Shown in pieces: positions 41,458-51,403 of a stretch of DNA of 64,000 bases (the first letter of the stretch is position 1; every line of letters begins with the position of its first letter). Location of the stretch: assembly GCA_937895345.1 (NCBI GenBank), contig CALAWP010000005.1, positions 1 to 64,000 of the forward strand. The letters run 5' to 3'. Both the position numbers and the translations under genes were made by a program. The notes beneath the pieces were generated by a model. That model ran no database searches and had not been told where the DNA came from. It saw nothing but the letters and a program-made list of their open reading frames with translations. The DNA comes from an uncultured Paenibacillus sp. GTDB taxonomy: Bacteria; Bacillota; Bacilli; Paenibacillales; Paenibacillaceae.

Positions 41458-42563
41458 GGGCTGCCGGCAAAGTCAACCTCGATATGAACGATTTCCGAGC
41501 GAGAGCCGATCCGAAGCGGAGGTCCCCAGAAGCCGAAGCCCGATGACACAATCGTATGGAGCTGCTCCTTGCGCAAATATCCCCAATCGTTCTCGAACAG
41601 CATTCCCGTAATGAGATTGCCGGGCGCGATTTGCCCGTAATGGGTATGGCCGGATACGACAAGGTCGACGCCTAAATGTTGGGCGACGTCGAACTGGACG
41701 GGCTGATGCTCCAGCAGAAATACCGCGTTTTCCGGAGAGACGCCCACCATCAGCTCCTTCAGCTCTGCGCGGGAACCGTCGCTGTAGTCTTTTCTCCCAA
41801 TTAGCGTCAGCCAGCCTCCGATCTCGACGGTTTCGTCGTACAGCACGTCCATGCCGCTCTCTTCCAGAAGCGCGATCAACTCCTCCATCCCGCCCCTGAA
41901 CCGGTCATGGTTGCCCAATGCGGCATAAACGCCGTAAGGGGCTTCGATTTGCGCAAGGACGTCTCCGATTCCTTTGTCCCGGTAAGGCGCGATATCGTCG
42001 TCGATAATGTCGCCGGGGAACAGCACGAGATCCGGCTTCAGCGCGTTGATTTCCTTCACCATTCGAATCGCGTGGCTTTTGCCCGACAAATAGCTGAAAT
42101 GCATATCAGAAGCCATGACGACGCTCAATTTGCCGCTTTCGGGTCCGGGCTTGTCTATGCTGATCTGATACGAACGGACCGTCGGACTGAACGCGTTGAA
42201 GCTGCCGAAGCCGAGCAATAAGACAAGCGCGGCCAGCGCCAGCGTGCCCGCCCATTTGTGGACGCGATGCCGCGGCAGCGGCGTCAGCTTCGACAGCCAC
42301 ACGATCAGGTGAACCGGCGGCACGATCATGACCAGCAAGCTGAACAGCGCCAGCCAATACGAGCCGATGACGCTCAAGATCACAGAACCTTCGAATACGC
42401 GCGCAAGCAGGAAGGAGCTGGCCAAAAAAACGAACGCCGCGGCGTACAGCAGCCGGAACCGGCGAGACAGCCCCGGCTTCATCCACGACCAGCCGCTCCT
42501 TCCGATATAGTAGACAATTAAGGCATAGATGACCAAAAAGAGAATTCCAGCCAAGACAATCAT
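41454..42563 (-). CDS. Membrane-bound metallophosphoesterase (YkuE/YaeI type)
   Basis: A 369-residue calcineurin-like phosphoesterase with four N-terminal membrane helices (about residues 1-120). The dimetal motifs are all present: SDMHFS, FPGDIIDD, LGNHDRF, LEHQPV and SGHTHYGQ. Members act on undecaprenyl-, UDP-lipid or membrane phosphoesters. ATG 42563 follows GGAGGTCAAC. It is the fourth gene of an operon after SDR, AMP-ligase and APH-like kinase, with 15 bases between it and the kinase gene; the product of that pathway may be a phosphorylated lipid or small molecule (inference). Confidence 0.87.
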   Translation of the reverse strand: MIVLAGILFLVIYALIVYYIGRSGWSWMKPGLSRRFRLLYAAAFVFLASSFLLARVFEGSVILSVIGSYWLALFSLLVMIVPPVHLIVWLSKLTPLPRHRVHKWAGTLALAALVLLLGFGSFNAFSPTVRSYQISIDKPGPESGKLSVVMASDMHFSYLSGKSHAIRMVKEINALKPDLVLFPGDIIDDDIAPYRDKGIGDVLAQIEAPYGVYAALGNHDRFRGGMEELIALLEESGMDVLYDETVEIGGWLTLIGRKDYSDGSRAELKELMVGVSPENAVFLLEHQPVQFDVAQHLGVDLVVSGHTHYGQIAPGNLITGMLFENDWGYLRKEQLHTIVSSGFGFWGPPLRIGSRSEIVHIEVDFAGSP

Positions 42564-42578
42564 GTTGACCTCCAATGT

Positions 42579-43496
42579 TCAGCCATTCAGCACGGCCTCC
42601 GCAAAAGCGGCCGTTGCCAGCATGGAGGACCGTTCCTCCTCGCCCGCGCCGTCTTCCGCGCTCCAGCAAAGCCCCATAACAGTTTCCACATAGAGGCATT
42701 GTTTCAATGTTTCGAGCGGAATACGGAGCCTCCGTTCCAGGACGGCCAGGATGCCGGTTATTTTGCCGTACAGCTCGTCCGTGATGTCATCGCCAAACTC
42801 GTTCAGCACGAAACGCGGCACGTCGAATACCGGATCGCCGACGACCCCCTTCGGGTCGATGATGACGTAGCGCCCTCCCTCACCCAGCAGCATGTTGTCA
42901 TGATGGAGATCGCCGTGCAGCAGCATTTTCCTCGAATAAACGGCGGACAAGGACAAGCAGATTTGTTCGGCCCGCTTCATATGCGCATACAGCTTGGCCC
43001 ATTCCGGACGACGGCTCATTTCGTCCGTTATTCTCGTTGCCCATCCATCGTAGGTCGGATATCGGTCCGGGTCCGAGGATGGAATATGAAGCCCTTCGTA
43101 CAGGGAGCAAAAGACGGACAGCCTCGTGTCGAGCGAGCTTTCGTCTCTCAGCGGACGGCCCGGCCGTATTCGCTCCAGAAGAAGCGCATTCCCTTCGGAA
43201 TCGGCCTCGTATACTTGGCAATACCGCCCGCCCCCGTATTCCCGCAAGGCGCCGTACTCCGCAGCCATCGTGCCGAACGCGGGATTGGCGAGCTTCAGAA
43301 CGGATGGACCGTGCGCTTTCGACATGCATGTAAATACAAGGTTAGCGGAGTAGGATGGAATAAATGCCAGGGAAGACAGCGCCCACTTCTCCGCATATTG
43401 CTGCAAACGGCTAATCGATTCCTTGTAAAAGGCCTCGCCGAAACGGGCCTTTATTTGCTCCGTCTCGCGGGGCAAAAATGAAAATGTTGCGTCCAT
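42579..43496 (-). CDS. APH(6)/streptomycin-hydroxyurea kinase-like phosphotransferase
   Basis: A 305-residue small-molecule kinase of the aminoglycoside/hydroxyurea resistance kinase family. The catalytic loop is HGDLHHDNML (Asp near residue 201) and the metal loop is IDPKGVVGDPVFDVPRF. Upstream, SVLKLANP carries the likely ATP-binding Lys. The name does not show that it gives antibiotic resistance; it lies inside a biosynthesis-like operon, five bases after the AMP-ligase stop, so it may phosphorylate that pathway's product. Confidence 0.87.
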   Translation of the reverse strand: MDATFSFLPRETEQIKARFGEAFYKESISRLQQYAEKWALSSLAFIPSYSANLVFTCMSKAHGPSVLKLANPAFGTMAAEYGALREYGGGRYCQVYEADSEGNALLLERIRPGRPLRDESSLDTRLSVFCSLYEGLHIPSSDPDRYPTYDGWATRITDEMSRRPEWAKLYAHMKRAEQICLSLSAVYSRKMLLHGDLHHDNMLLGEGGRYVIIDPKGVVGDPVFDVPRFVLNEFGDDITDELYGKITGILAVLERRLRIPLETLKQCLYVETVMGLCWSAEDGAGEEERSSMLATAAFAEAVLNG

Positions 43497-43501
43497 CGTT
43501 T

Positions 43502-45082
43502 TTATTCGTCCCCCTTTCCGTCATGTTTGGCGGCCATCCTTTTTTTGTCGCGTTTGCCTAAAGACGTATAGTCGATTCGTTCGACGCACACGATTTCCTT
43601 GGGCATCTGAAACCGGGCCGCCCGCGGCCGCAGCCATTCGCGCAGTTCCTTAACCGTCAACTCCGCGCCGCAGGCCGGCTGCACGACCGCCTTGAGCCGC
43701 TGTCCGAACGCGTCGTCGGGAATGCCGAATGCCGCGGCGTCTTCCACCTGCGGATGTTGCAGGAGCAGCCGCTCCAGCTCATAGGGATATACGTTTTCGC
43801 CGCCCGAAACGATTCGGTCGTCCAGTCTGCCGCACAAAAAATAATGTCCCAAGCGGTCACGAAAACCGAGGTCCCCGGTCCGAATCCAGCGGACGCCCGC
43901 TTCATCGTTAGAACGCCCCGCCATCACGCATAGTTCGCCGACATCGCCCTCCCGAACGTCGCGTCCCCGCTCGTCGAGCAAATGCAGCTTGACGCCTTCA
44001 ATGACGCTTCCGATCGTCCCCGGCGCTGCCCGCAATTGCTCCGGCGTAGCAATCGCGCACAATCCCGCTTCCGACGTGCCGTACAAATTGTACAATACGC
44101 GGCCGAGCCGGCTTTCGACGGCTTCGGCCAGCCGCGTACTAAGCTCGGCTCCGCCGGATGCGATGCAGACCAGCGACCTCAAGCTGTCGGCGCGGTGCTT
44201 GAGCATCCGGTCAACCATCAGCGGCACGACCGACACGAATTCGACCCGATGCTCCTCGATGAGGCGGCACGCCTTGTCGGCTTCGAAGCGGGCAGTCAGC
44301 ACCGTCCGGACGCCAAGCGCGACGTTGAGCAGCAGGATGGCAATGCCGTATCCGTGATAAATCGGCGTAGCGATATAGGACGTGCGGCAGCGCTTCAGCG
44401 GCATTCGGCGCAGCATGGCGGCAAGCGGGGGCAAGTAATGGAACAGGGAAGGCCGGTGCGGCGCCTGCTTCGCCTTCCCCGTCGTCCCCCCCGTCTGCAG
44501 CATGATCCGGCCCGGCTTGAACTTGGAGCGAAGTCGAACATGTCCGCTTCTGCCGCCGGCCTCGGAGCCGCGAATAAGTTTCTCGACCGACATCGATCCG
44601 TCGCCGGCGCTGACCGGCAGCTTGGCTGCGGCCCGCACGCCGTCATCGGCGACGGACGTACGGCCGGCGTCGTAAATGAGCAAATCCGGGCTGTGCTCTG
44701 CCGCCCATTCGCGCAATTGTCCGTCGCTCATGTCGGCATTCAGCAAATAGAGATCCGCGCCCAGAAACGAGGCGGCAAACAGCGACTTGACGAGCGACGC
44801 ATGATTGGAACACAAAAAGGCGGCCTTATGACCGCCGGAAAGACCAAACTGCCGGCGCAGCCCTTCGGCCAGCCGTTCGCTGTCGGACAGCAGCTGCCGG
44901 AACCCGATCGTCTCGCGGTCGTCCGTCAGGGCGGGCCGGTCCCCGTAAGTCCTCTCCGCGATTCGAAGCAGAGCCTTCAAGCTGGGGCCGCAACGGACAA
45001 CCGCCGCAAGCAGCCTCCATAGGCCGAACGGAGTAAGCATACCCAGCCTGCCCATGACAACGATCAAATAAACGAACCGCAC
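43502..45082 (-). CDS. AMP-binding acyl-CoA synthetase / acyl-adenylate ligase
   Basis: A 526-residue ANL-superfamily enzyme. The phosphate loop MLQTGGTTGKAKQAP, the A5 motif YNLYGTSEAG, A7 WIRTGDLGFRD, A8 GRLDDRIVSGGENVYPYE and a C-terminal lysine region SLGKRDKKRM are all present, so it should be active. The N-terminus has a hydrophobic stretch (FVYLIVVMGRLGM) that may bind membranes. Start is GTG 45082 behind GGGAGGAATAACG; a longer frame to 45412 overlaps the SDR gene and is rejected. It starts two bases after the SDR stop. Substrate likely a fatty or aryl acid. Confidence 0.88.
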   Translation of the reverse strand: MRFVYLIVVMGRLGMLTPFGLWRLLAAVVRCGPSLKALLRIAERTYGDRPALTDDRETIGFRQLLSDSERLAEGLRRQFGLSGGHKAAFLCSNHASLVKSLFAASFLGADLYLLNADMSDGQLREWAAEHSPDLLIYDAGRTSVADDGVRAAAKLPVSAGDGSMSVEKLIRGSEAGGRSGHVRLRSKFKPGRIMLQTGGTTGKAKQAPHRPSLFHYLPPLAAMLRRMPLKRCRTSYIATPIYHGYGIAILLLNVALGVRTVLTARFEADKACRLIEEHRVEFVSVVPLMVDRMLKHRADSLRSLVCIASGGAELSTRLAEAVESRLGRVLYNLYGTSEAGLCAIATPEQLRAAPGTIGSVIEGVKLHLLDERGRDVREGDVGELCVMAGRSNDEAGVRWIRTGDLGFRDRLGHYFLCGRLDDRIVSGGENVYPYELERLLLQHPQVEDAAAFGIPDDAFGQRLKAVVQPACGAELTVKELREWLRPRAARFQMPKEIVCVERIDYTSLGKRDKKRMAAKHDGKGDE

Positions 45083-45084
45083 CG

Positions 45085-45936
45085 TTATTCCTCCCTTTTG
45101 CGCCGCCGCAGCCGACGGGTCATGAACCGCTCCCAGACGCCGCGGAACAGCACCGAGCCCAGCTGCCCCCAGACGAGCCACCACGGCCGTACGATCGGGC
45201 GGCGAGCATAAATCGAACGCGCGACCAGCCGGGCCGCCTGCTCCGCGCTCATGGCCGGCGCGTTTCGATAAGCGGGCGTCGGCTCGATCATCGGCGTACG
45301 CACGAGCGGCAAATAAACGTTTGTCACCGCGATGCCGGCCGCGTTCAATTCGGGAGCGGCGGATCTCAGCCATACGTCGAACGCCGTCTTGGATGCTTGA
45401 TAAGCGGCCCAATTCGGGAACGGAACGATAGACGCATTAATCGTAGATACGTTAATAATGTGACCCTGTCTGCGCTGCAGCAGCGGAATGGCCGACAACA
45501 GCAGACGGACCGGCGCGAAATAATTGATCGCCATCGTCCGCGTAAAGTCGTGAAAGCGGTCCAGCGACTGCAGCACCGGCCGGCGGATGGACAGGCCGGC
45601 GTTGCTGACGACGATATCGAGACCGTCCGGCTGCCGCTGGAGCGTCTCAATCAACGAGGTCAGCTGTTCGTCGTTTCGCAAGTCGGCCGCCAAGACCGTC
45701 ACCCGGGCCGGGCCCCGCTCGATATCGGCTTTGATGCTTGCGAGCTTGTCCCCTCTTCTGGCGGCCAATATAAGCCGCACCGGCCAGCGGCCCAACAGCC
45801 GGGCCGTCTGTTCGCCGATGCCGGAGCTCGCTCCCGTTATGAGAATCGTCTTGCCTCGAAGCGCGCGTTCCAGACGCCGTTCGTCCAGACGAACGGCGCC
45901 GTAAAGCAGCTTCTCCAGTACAGCAGATGTTCGCAT
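45085..45936 (-). CDS. Short-chain dehydrogenase/reductase
   Basis: A classical SDR of 283 residues: TGASSGIGEQ near residue 34, NAG in VVSNAGLS, catalytic Ser in NVSTINAS and YQASK. A C-terminal basic, aromatic extension (RRPIVRPWWLVWGQLG ... RRLRRRKREE) suggests membrane association. AAGGA lies nine bases before ATG 45936. First gene of the four-gene operon. With the adjacent adenylating enzyme it could reduce an activated acyl group or modify its chain, as in split carboxylate-reduction systems (inference). Confidence 0.88.
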   Translation of the reverse strand: MRTSAVLEKLLYGAVRLDERRLERALRGKTILITGASSGIGEQTARLLGRWPVRLILAARRGDKLASIKADIERGPARVTVLAADLRNDEQLTSLIETLQRQPDGLDIVVSNAGLSIRRPVLQSLDRFHDFTRTMAINYFAPVRLLLSAIPLLQRRQGHIINVSTINASIVPFPNWAAYQASKTAFDVWLRSAAPELNAAGIAVTNVYLPLVRTPMIEPTPAYRNAPAMSAEQAARLVARSIYARRPIVRPWWLVWGQLGSVLFRGVWERFMTRRLRRRKREE

Positions 45937-46028
45937 CGCTAGCATTCCTTAAGGGAAATATTGAAATCTCTGTCTACTCTATTTTGCTCTACTTGATTCC
46001 AGGAAACAAGAGCCTCTCTTTTTATGCC

Positions 46029-48095
46029 TTATTCCATTCGCGTGCCCAACGCCTGCCACAAATGCTCCGCCACCAGACGAACGTGGCGGTATAAGGTCGT
46101 GCGGCTCATATGATAGTGTTCCGCCAATTCGTTCAAATTCCGGTCCTTCAGCAAGTAACGGTCCTTCAGCAGTTGCTGCTCCTGCCGGGTGAGCGGCGGC
46201 GGCGGCGTGCCGGCCGTTAAAATATGCATTACTTCTTCGCGCAAATCTTGCCCCTTCCGTAGGAGGCGCCGGGCGGCCGGCAGCTGCCGCAGCCGTTCCG
46301 GTTCGAAGAGCAGCTCCAATACCCGCTTTCCTTCCTCCGCTGCGGATATTGGCGGCATGCCGCCGGCGCTGCGCGCCGTTTCCGTCTGGCTTATAATCGT
46401 CCGCATCCATCGCTCGAACGCCACATGGCGAAAATCAATTTCCCATCTTGACAATCCGGGCACGCCATAGCCGCGCAACTCTCCTTCCTTCCGAAACCCC
46501 AGTACGGACAGCAGCGCGTTCAAATGCGGATCGCCCGAAACGATGCACCCTTTGAAACCGCAAGCCATTTCGGCCAGCCACCGCCGCATCAGCAAGGCTC
46601 CCAATTCCTCCGGGCGATAAAGCGATTGCCGCACGTCGACGGCCGCTAGCAGCACGAAGATCGTATCCGCCGCTTCGGACGGCGAACATTCGGCGTCAGC
46701 GTCATCGCCTTCAAAGCCCCATACTTGCCGGAAAGCCGGCGCATAACGTTCCAGCAGCCGCAGCGACGGCTCGTGCAGCCATACGCCGGCGCAAAAGGCA
46801 ACCGGCCGACCTTGCTCGTCCCGCACAACGAAGATGCCTTCGGGCCCGTGCATGGCGATATCCTCCAACAGACGGGGGTAATTTTCCGCCAGCACGAGCT
46901 CCGACTGCCAGTCGGACTGGGCGGCGGACACGGCCAGCATGCGCTGCAAATGCGGCAAATCGGAAGGCTGGTACGGCAGGCTTTCACCCGGTTTGAGCGC
47001 CGTGGCGAAATCGGCGTAGGCCATCGCCTGCGGCAGCCGTTCGCGGTAAAGCTCCAGCACATGCGCCGCTATCATCATCTGCCCTTGCTTGTCCTCCCTG
47101 CGAAACCGTTCCGCCAGCAGTCGAAACGCCCGCAGACGCCGCTCGTCGAATTCCTCCGGATTTCGCCGGACGTATTCCTGCCGGAGCAGGCTCGACACGA
47201 CGCTGTGCAAGACGAGGCCGCGGTCCGTCCGGTTGACGAACGACAGCCGGCCAAGCGCAAAATAATCGGCGGCGTCCGCTTCGCCGTCCAGCAGCGAGCC
47301 CAGCAGCGGCTGATCGGCATACGGCAGCAAAGACATAGCGGTCAACTTTTCGTACATATCCGGCGCCGCGGCTTCCTTCAGCCACTCCGCGCTAATATGG
47401 CCCGACACGTCTTTAGGCACGCTATCCCCGCGGTCCGGCAACAACAGATCCGCCGTCAATGCCAATTGCAGCGGATGGCCCTCGGATTGCCGGGCAATGG
47501 CCGCTTGCAGGTCCGGCGGCAGTCCGGTCCGGTTCAAATAGTCCAGCACCTGCTCGCGCGTAAACGGCTTTAACGGAAAGGCGCGCATCCGGCGCTTCAT
47601 GTCCGGACGTGCATGCCATTGCGGCGGAAGCCCTTTGCGGGAAGCGATGACGATCAGCACCTGGGAAGCTTCAAGCGGAGGCAGAAAAACGGACAGAAAC
47701 CACCCTTCCATCCGATCGAACCGTTCGCCGTTGTCGATCAGCAGAACGGTTTTCTCGTTCGACAGTTCCTTGACAATATGCGCCAGCAGCGGAGCGCCCG
47801 CAGCCCGCGTTCTTCCCGTCTCGCTTTCGAGCCCCGTTTCCAGATTTGTCAACAGAGCGCCCGAGGCCGTCATTTCGCCCAGACCGTCCGCCCACAACGC
47901 CAGGACGGAATGCCGTTTGGCCGTCTTCGCCATTTCCATCAGCAGCGTCGTCTTGCCGATCCCTCCGATGCCGGACACCGACCACAGCTCCGTCACAGCC
48001 TTCGGATCCGTCAACCAATGCTCGAAACGGCCCAGTTCGTCGGACAAGCCGATCGTTTTCCGCTCAAAGACTCTTTCTGTCTCAAGTATCGACAC
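46029..48095 (-). CDS. STAND-type ATPase transcriptional regulator
   Basis: A 688-residue signal-transduction ATPase. The Walker A motif is SGIGGIGKTTLLMEMA (near residue 40) and Walker B is TVLLIDNGERFD; the middle region is helical; a part near residues 400-540 (VVRDEQGRPVAFCAGVW ... LLMRRWLAEM) may be a degenerate GNAT fold. The C-terminal HTH is LNELAEHYHMSRTTLYRHVR. GTG 48095 behind AAGGGGCG is the preferred start over a TTG at 48131. It lies 92 bases before the SDR operon on the same strand and diverges from the SLH surface-protein gene, so it may control either. Confidence 0.82.
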   Translation of the reverse strand: MSILETERVFERKTIGLSDELGRFEHWLTDPKAVTELWSVSGIGGIGKTTLLMEMAKTAKRHSVLALWADGLGEMTASGALLTNLETGLESETGRTRAAGAPLLAHIVKELSNEKTVLLIDNGERFDRMEGWFLSVFLPPLEASQVLIVIASRKGLPPQWHARPDMKRRMRAFPLKPFTREQVLDYLNRTGLPPDLQAAIARQSEGHPLQLALTADLLLPDRGDSVPKDVSGHISAEWLKEAAAPDMYEKLTAMSLLPYADQPLLGSLLDGEADAADYFALGRLSFVNRTDRGLVLHSVVSSLLRQEYVRRNPEEFDERRLRAFRLLAERFRREDKQGQMMIAAHVLELYRERLPQAMAYADFATALKPGESLPYQPSDLPHLQRMLAVSAAQSDWQSELVLAENYPRLLEDIAMHGPEGIFVVRDEQGRPVAFCAGVWLHEPSLRLLERYAPAFRQVWGFEGDDADAECSPSEAADTIFVLLAAVDVRQSLYRPEELGALLMRRWLAEMACGFKGCIVSGDPHLNALLSVLGFRKEGELRGYGVPGLSRWEIDFRHVAFERWMRTIISQTETARSAGGMPPISAAEEGKRVLELLFEPERLRQLPAARRLLRKGQDLREEVMHILTAGTPPPPLTRQEQQLLKDRYLLKDRNLNELAEHYHMSRTTLYRHVRLVAEHLWQALGTRME

Positions 48096-48225
48096 GTCCG
48101 CACGCCCCTTTTTTATAAAAATATGAAACAAATCTGAAACACTAGTCCGGTTGATAATATCGTATTATATTTAGCGCAATGAATAAATAGAATCGACTTC
48201 ATTTTTCGACAAGAGGAGACTCCTG

Positions 48226-51200
48226 ATGAAGACACGACAAAGATTAGCTTCCTTGCTGTCATTTCTCATCCTGGCGGCATGGATTGGACCGTCCGGGTTG
48301 ACGGCATCCCGCGTCAGCGCCGCCGATGACGCATCCGCCCCTCCGGAAATCGGCGGCTGGGTTGAAATTTCGACCGCGGAGCAGCTCGCTTACGTGAGCG
48401 CCAATCATGCGCCGTATCTGGACCGGAACATTCGGCTCATGAACGACATCGATATGTCAAACTACGATCATTGGACGCCGATCGGGGGCAACGATTTTCC
48501 CGGCTTCAGCGGGACATTCGACGGACGCGGCTACGACATCACCGGCATCACCTTGCAGGACGGCACTCTGGAGAACGCCGGCTTTATGGGAGAGGTCTCG
48601 GGTACCATCGAAAATCTTGGCGTATACGCAAACATCGTCGGCGGACAGCAGGCCGGCGCCATGGCGGGATGGCTGAACGGCGGCACCATTCGCTATTCCC
48701 ATTCGGGGGGCAGCGTGACCGGGGACAGAGCCGGCGTTTCCTATAATGCGACCGGAGGTTTAATCGGCAATTCGAACAACTCCTCCATTCTTCATTCGTA
48801 CTCCACCGCATCCGCCGCCAGCGGAGCTTCTCCTAATATGTATGCCGGTGGGTTGATCGGCTCTCAGGGGCGCGGATCGATTCTTCATTCCTATGCGATC
48901 GGCAGCGTGACCAACTCGGGCGGGTACAGCGTCTGGGCTTCCATTCGCAACGGAGGGCTGAGCGGCGACCTCTTGTTCGGCACGGCGCGGGACAGCTATG
49001 CCGCCGGACCGGTGTCGACCGTCGATGAAGGAGTCATCACGAACTTTATAATCGCGGGCGGCTTGCTCGCCAGCACAGGCTTTGATGCCAAAAGCTTCAA
49101 TTCTTATTACGACAGAGAAGCAACCGGCCAAGCCGAAGGCATCCACGCCGCGAGCGGCACCGTGAATGAAGCTTTCGGGCGCACCACCGCCGAAATGAAG
49201 AGCCCGGCCGCCTATGCAGACTGGGACTTTGAGAACGTCTGGAACATTCATCCCTCCGTCAACAACGGTTATCCTTACTTAAGACCTGCCGTGCTGACGG
49301 CCGAACTGCCGGACGCCGTCGCGGGGGAGCCATACGCTGCGCCTTTATCTCTCTTTGACGGGACGGAGCAAGGCTTGACGCTGCAGACGGCCGGTCTGCC
49401 CGATGGCTTGGAGGCGGGCAATGACCGCGTGCTGCGCGGCGTGCCCGTCCATCCGGGTATATATACGATATCCATCACGGTGACGGATGCGGCCGGCGCT
49501 TCCGCCGCTGCCGACCTCGCGCTGACGGTGGGCGAGCGAGCGCCGCTGCCGGACGGCTTCGCCGCCGGTCCCGGCGGCAGCCCCGGATCTACGGCCGTCT
49601 CGGCAATTCCGGCCCAGGATCAACATGCATGGGCTTATCGCCTGAGCGGCGAAGAGCCTGTCCGGCCGCTTGTCGGAACTACGCTGCCGGAGGACGCCAT
49701 AGCGTACGAAATCGGCGGCGATATTGCCGGCGTCGCGGCCGGTCTATATGTGGAGCTGTTCGAAATTGACGGCTCGATGAGCGTGCAAGCCTGGGCCGCC
49801 GTTCGATTGGAGGCGTCTCATATACGGGAGCTGGCTCAGACCGGCACCGTGGTCGGGGCCGTTTACGGCAGCGGCAACGCGCCGCTCGCCGGAGCGACGG
49901 TGACGCTGGGAGAAGCCGCAGCGACGACGGGCAGCGACGGCACGTTTACATTGAGCGCATTGCTTCCGGGACCCGGCACATTGCGAATATCCGCTCCCGG
50001 CTACTATACGAAGCAAGCGGCGGTAGACGTTATTGCAGGAACAACGGTTGACGCCGGTACGATTGCGCTGTCGCGCATATTTGCCGCTCCCGTCATCGTC
50101 CCGAAGCCGGGGACCGATACGAACACGGTCTATCTCAACGGCAAGCCGATTCAAGCCGCCTATTTGAAGGAAACCGCCGCCGACGGCCGCCCGGCGGCGC
50201 GAATTGTTCTCGATGCGGCATCGCTTGCATCGGTATATGAAGACGGCTCGGAAGCGGAGCTCGACGTTGACGTCGAAGAACCGGTCGTGCGGGTGGACTT
50301 GCCGGCGGAGACCGTAAGAAGCGTCTTGAAGGATCGTTCCGACGCCGCGTTTGCCGTTCGCACGGCTTTCGCCTCATACCGGATGCCGCTGAAGTTATGG
50401 GTCGGAACGGAGGGCGACGTCTTTACGACGGGGCTCGCCGAAGCATCCGAAGCTTACATGCGCAAGCTTTCCGCCGAGACGGCGGAGCAAGGCATCCGCC
50501 TGACCGGCACGGCTGCAGACTTTGCCCTGTTCGCGGACGGCCGCGAGCTCACGCTTCGCAATGCTATATATACGGAACGGACCATAACGATCGATGCCGC
50601 CGCCCTTCCGGATTTGACGGCCGTCGTTTGGGTGGACGCGGAAGGCGGGCTTCATTACGTTCCATCCGTCTTCCGGGACAACGGCGAGCATGCAGAAGCC
50701 GCCTTTTATTCGCCGCATAACAGCATGTATGCCGTCATCGGTTATGAAGCATCCTTTGCCGATTTGCAGGGGCATTGGGCCAAGAGCGATGCCGAATGGC
50801 TCGCCGGCAAGCTGATTGTCCAAGGCGTCGACGGCGATACGTTCGCTCCCGACCGTCCCGTCACCCGCGCCGAATTTGCCGTCATGCTGGCGCGTTCGCT
50901 CGGCTTGGCGGAATCGGCCGGCGCGGCTCTCTTTACGGACGCGAACGTCGATGCCTGGCATGCCGGGGCGCTTCGCGCCGCCGTCGAAGCCGGATTGATC
51001 GACGGCTTTCCGGACGGATCGTTCCGGCCCGACGAAGCGGTCACCCGCGAGCAAATATTCGCCATGATCGCCCGCGCCATCGATTATGCCGGTACGCTGC
51101 CGTCTGCAACAGCCGCCGAATTGGAGCGGTTTGCCGACCGGGAATCGTTGGCCGAATGGGCTCGTCAGCCGGCGGAACGGCTGCTGGCGGCCGAACTGAT

Positions 51201-51306
51201 CCATGGTATGGGCGATACGTCGCTGGCGCCGAAGGAGCCGGCAACGAGAGCCCAATGCGCCGTCTTGCTGAAGCGGATGCTGCGCTATCTGGCCTTCGCC
51301 GAGTAG
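48226..51306 (+). CDS. SLH-domain surface protein with GLUG repeats
   Basis: A 1026-residue exported wall protein. A signal peptide (cut near SRVSA, residue 32) is followed by GLUG-type beta-helix repeats (TGGLIGNSNNSSILHSYS, AGGLIGSQGRGSILHSYA), a putative Ig-like domain (TAELPDAVAGEPYAAPLSL), a carboxypeptidase-regulatory-like domain (GSGNAPLAGATVTLGEAA) and three C-terminal SLH domains from about residue 842 (ADLQGHWAKSDAEWLA; ITR-like VTRAEFAVMLARSLG and VTREQIFAMIARAID). SLH domains bind pyruvylated secondary wall polymer. Function beyond surface display is unknown. Divergent from the STAND regulator. Confidence 0.88.
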   Translation: MKTRQRLASLLSFLILAAWIGPSGLTASRVSAADDASAPPEIGGWVEISTAEQLAYVSANHAPYLDRNIRLMNDIDMSNYDHWTPIGGNDFPGFSGTFDGRGYDITGITLQDGTLENAGFMGEVSGTIENLGVYANIVGGQQAGAMAGWLNGGTIRYSHSGGSVTGDRAGVSYNATGGLIGNSNNSSILHSYSTASAASGASPNMYAGGLIGSQGRGSILHSYAIGSVTNSGGYSVWASIRNGGLSGDLLFGTARDSYAAGPVSTVDEGVITNFIIAGGLLASTGFDAKSFNSYYDREATGQAEGIHAASGTVNEAFGRTTAEMKSPAAYADWDFENVWNIHPSVNNGYPYLRPAVLTAELPDAVAGEPYAAPLSLFDGTEQGLTLQTAGLPDGLEAGNDRVLRGVPVHPGIYTISITVTDAAGASAAADLALTVGERAPLPDGFAAGPGGSPGSTAVSAIPAQDQHAWAYRLSGEEPVRPLVGTTLPEDAIAYEIGGDIAGVAAGLYVELFEIDGSMSVQAWAAVRLEASHIRELAQTGTVVGAVYGSGNAPLAGATVTLGEAAATTGSDGTFTLSALLPGPGTLRISAPGYYTKQAAVDVIAGTTVDAGTIALSRIFAAPVIVPKPGTDTNTVYLNGKPIQAAYLKETAADGRPAARIVLDAASLASVYEDGSEAELDVDVEEPVVRVDLPAETVRSVLKDRSDAAFAVRTAFASYRMPLKLWVGTEGDVFTTGLAEASEAYMRKLSAETAEQGIRLTGTAADFALFADGRELTLRNAIYTERTITIDAAALPDLTAVVWVDAEGGLHYVPSVFRDNGEHAEAAFYSPHNSMYAVIGYEASFADLQGHWAKSDAEWLAGKLIVQGVDGDTFAPDRPVTRAEFAVMLARSLGLAESAGAALFTDANVDAWHAGALRAAVEAGLIDGFPDGSFRPDEAVTREQIFAMIARAIDYAGTLPSATAAELERFADRESLAEWARQPAERLLAAELIHGMGDTSLAPKEPATRAQCAVLLKRMLRYLAFAE

Positions 51307-51355
51307 CCGGCCGCGCTTTGAAACCATCGACAGTGCAAATATCGTTTCAATCATT

Positions 51356-51392
51356 CTCGCTTCGGATGCGCCGGCTCCGAAGCGAGTTTTTT
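51356..51392 (+). terminator. Terminator after the SLH protein gene
   Basis: CTCGCTTCGGA pairs with TCCGAAGCGAG across a 9-base loop, followed by TTTTTT. Confidence 0.9.
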
Positions 51393-51403
51393 ATACAGAA
51401 GCA

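Noticed and set aside
42579..43496. Streptomycin resistance determinant
   Set aside because: Family match only; its place inside a tight metabolic operon makes a biosynthetic kinase as likely, so no resistance is claimed.
43502..45412. 636-residue form of the AMP-ligase
   Set aside because: The extra 110 residues overlap the SDR gene in another frame and are compositionally odd; GTG 45082 has a good ribosome site two bases past the SDR stop.
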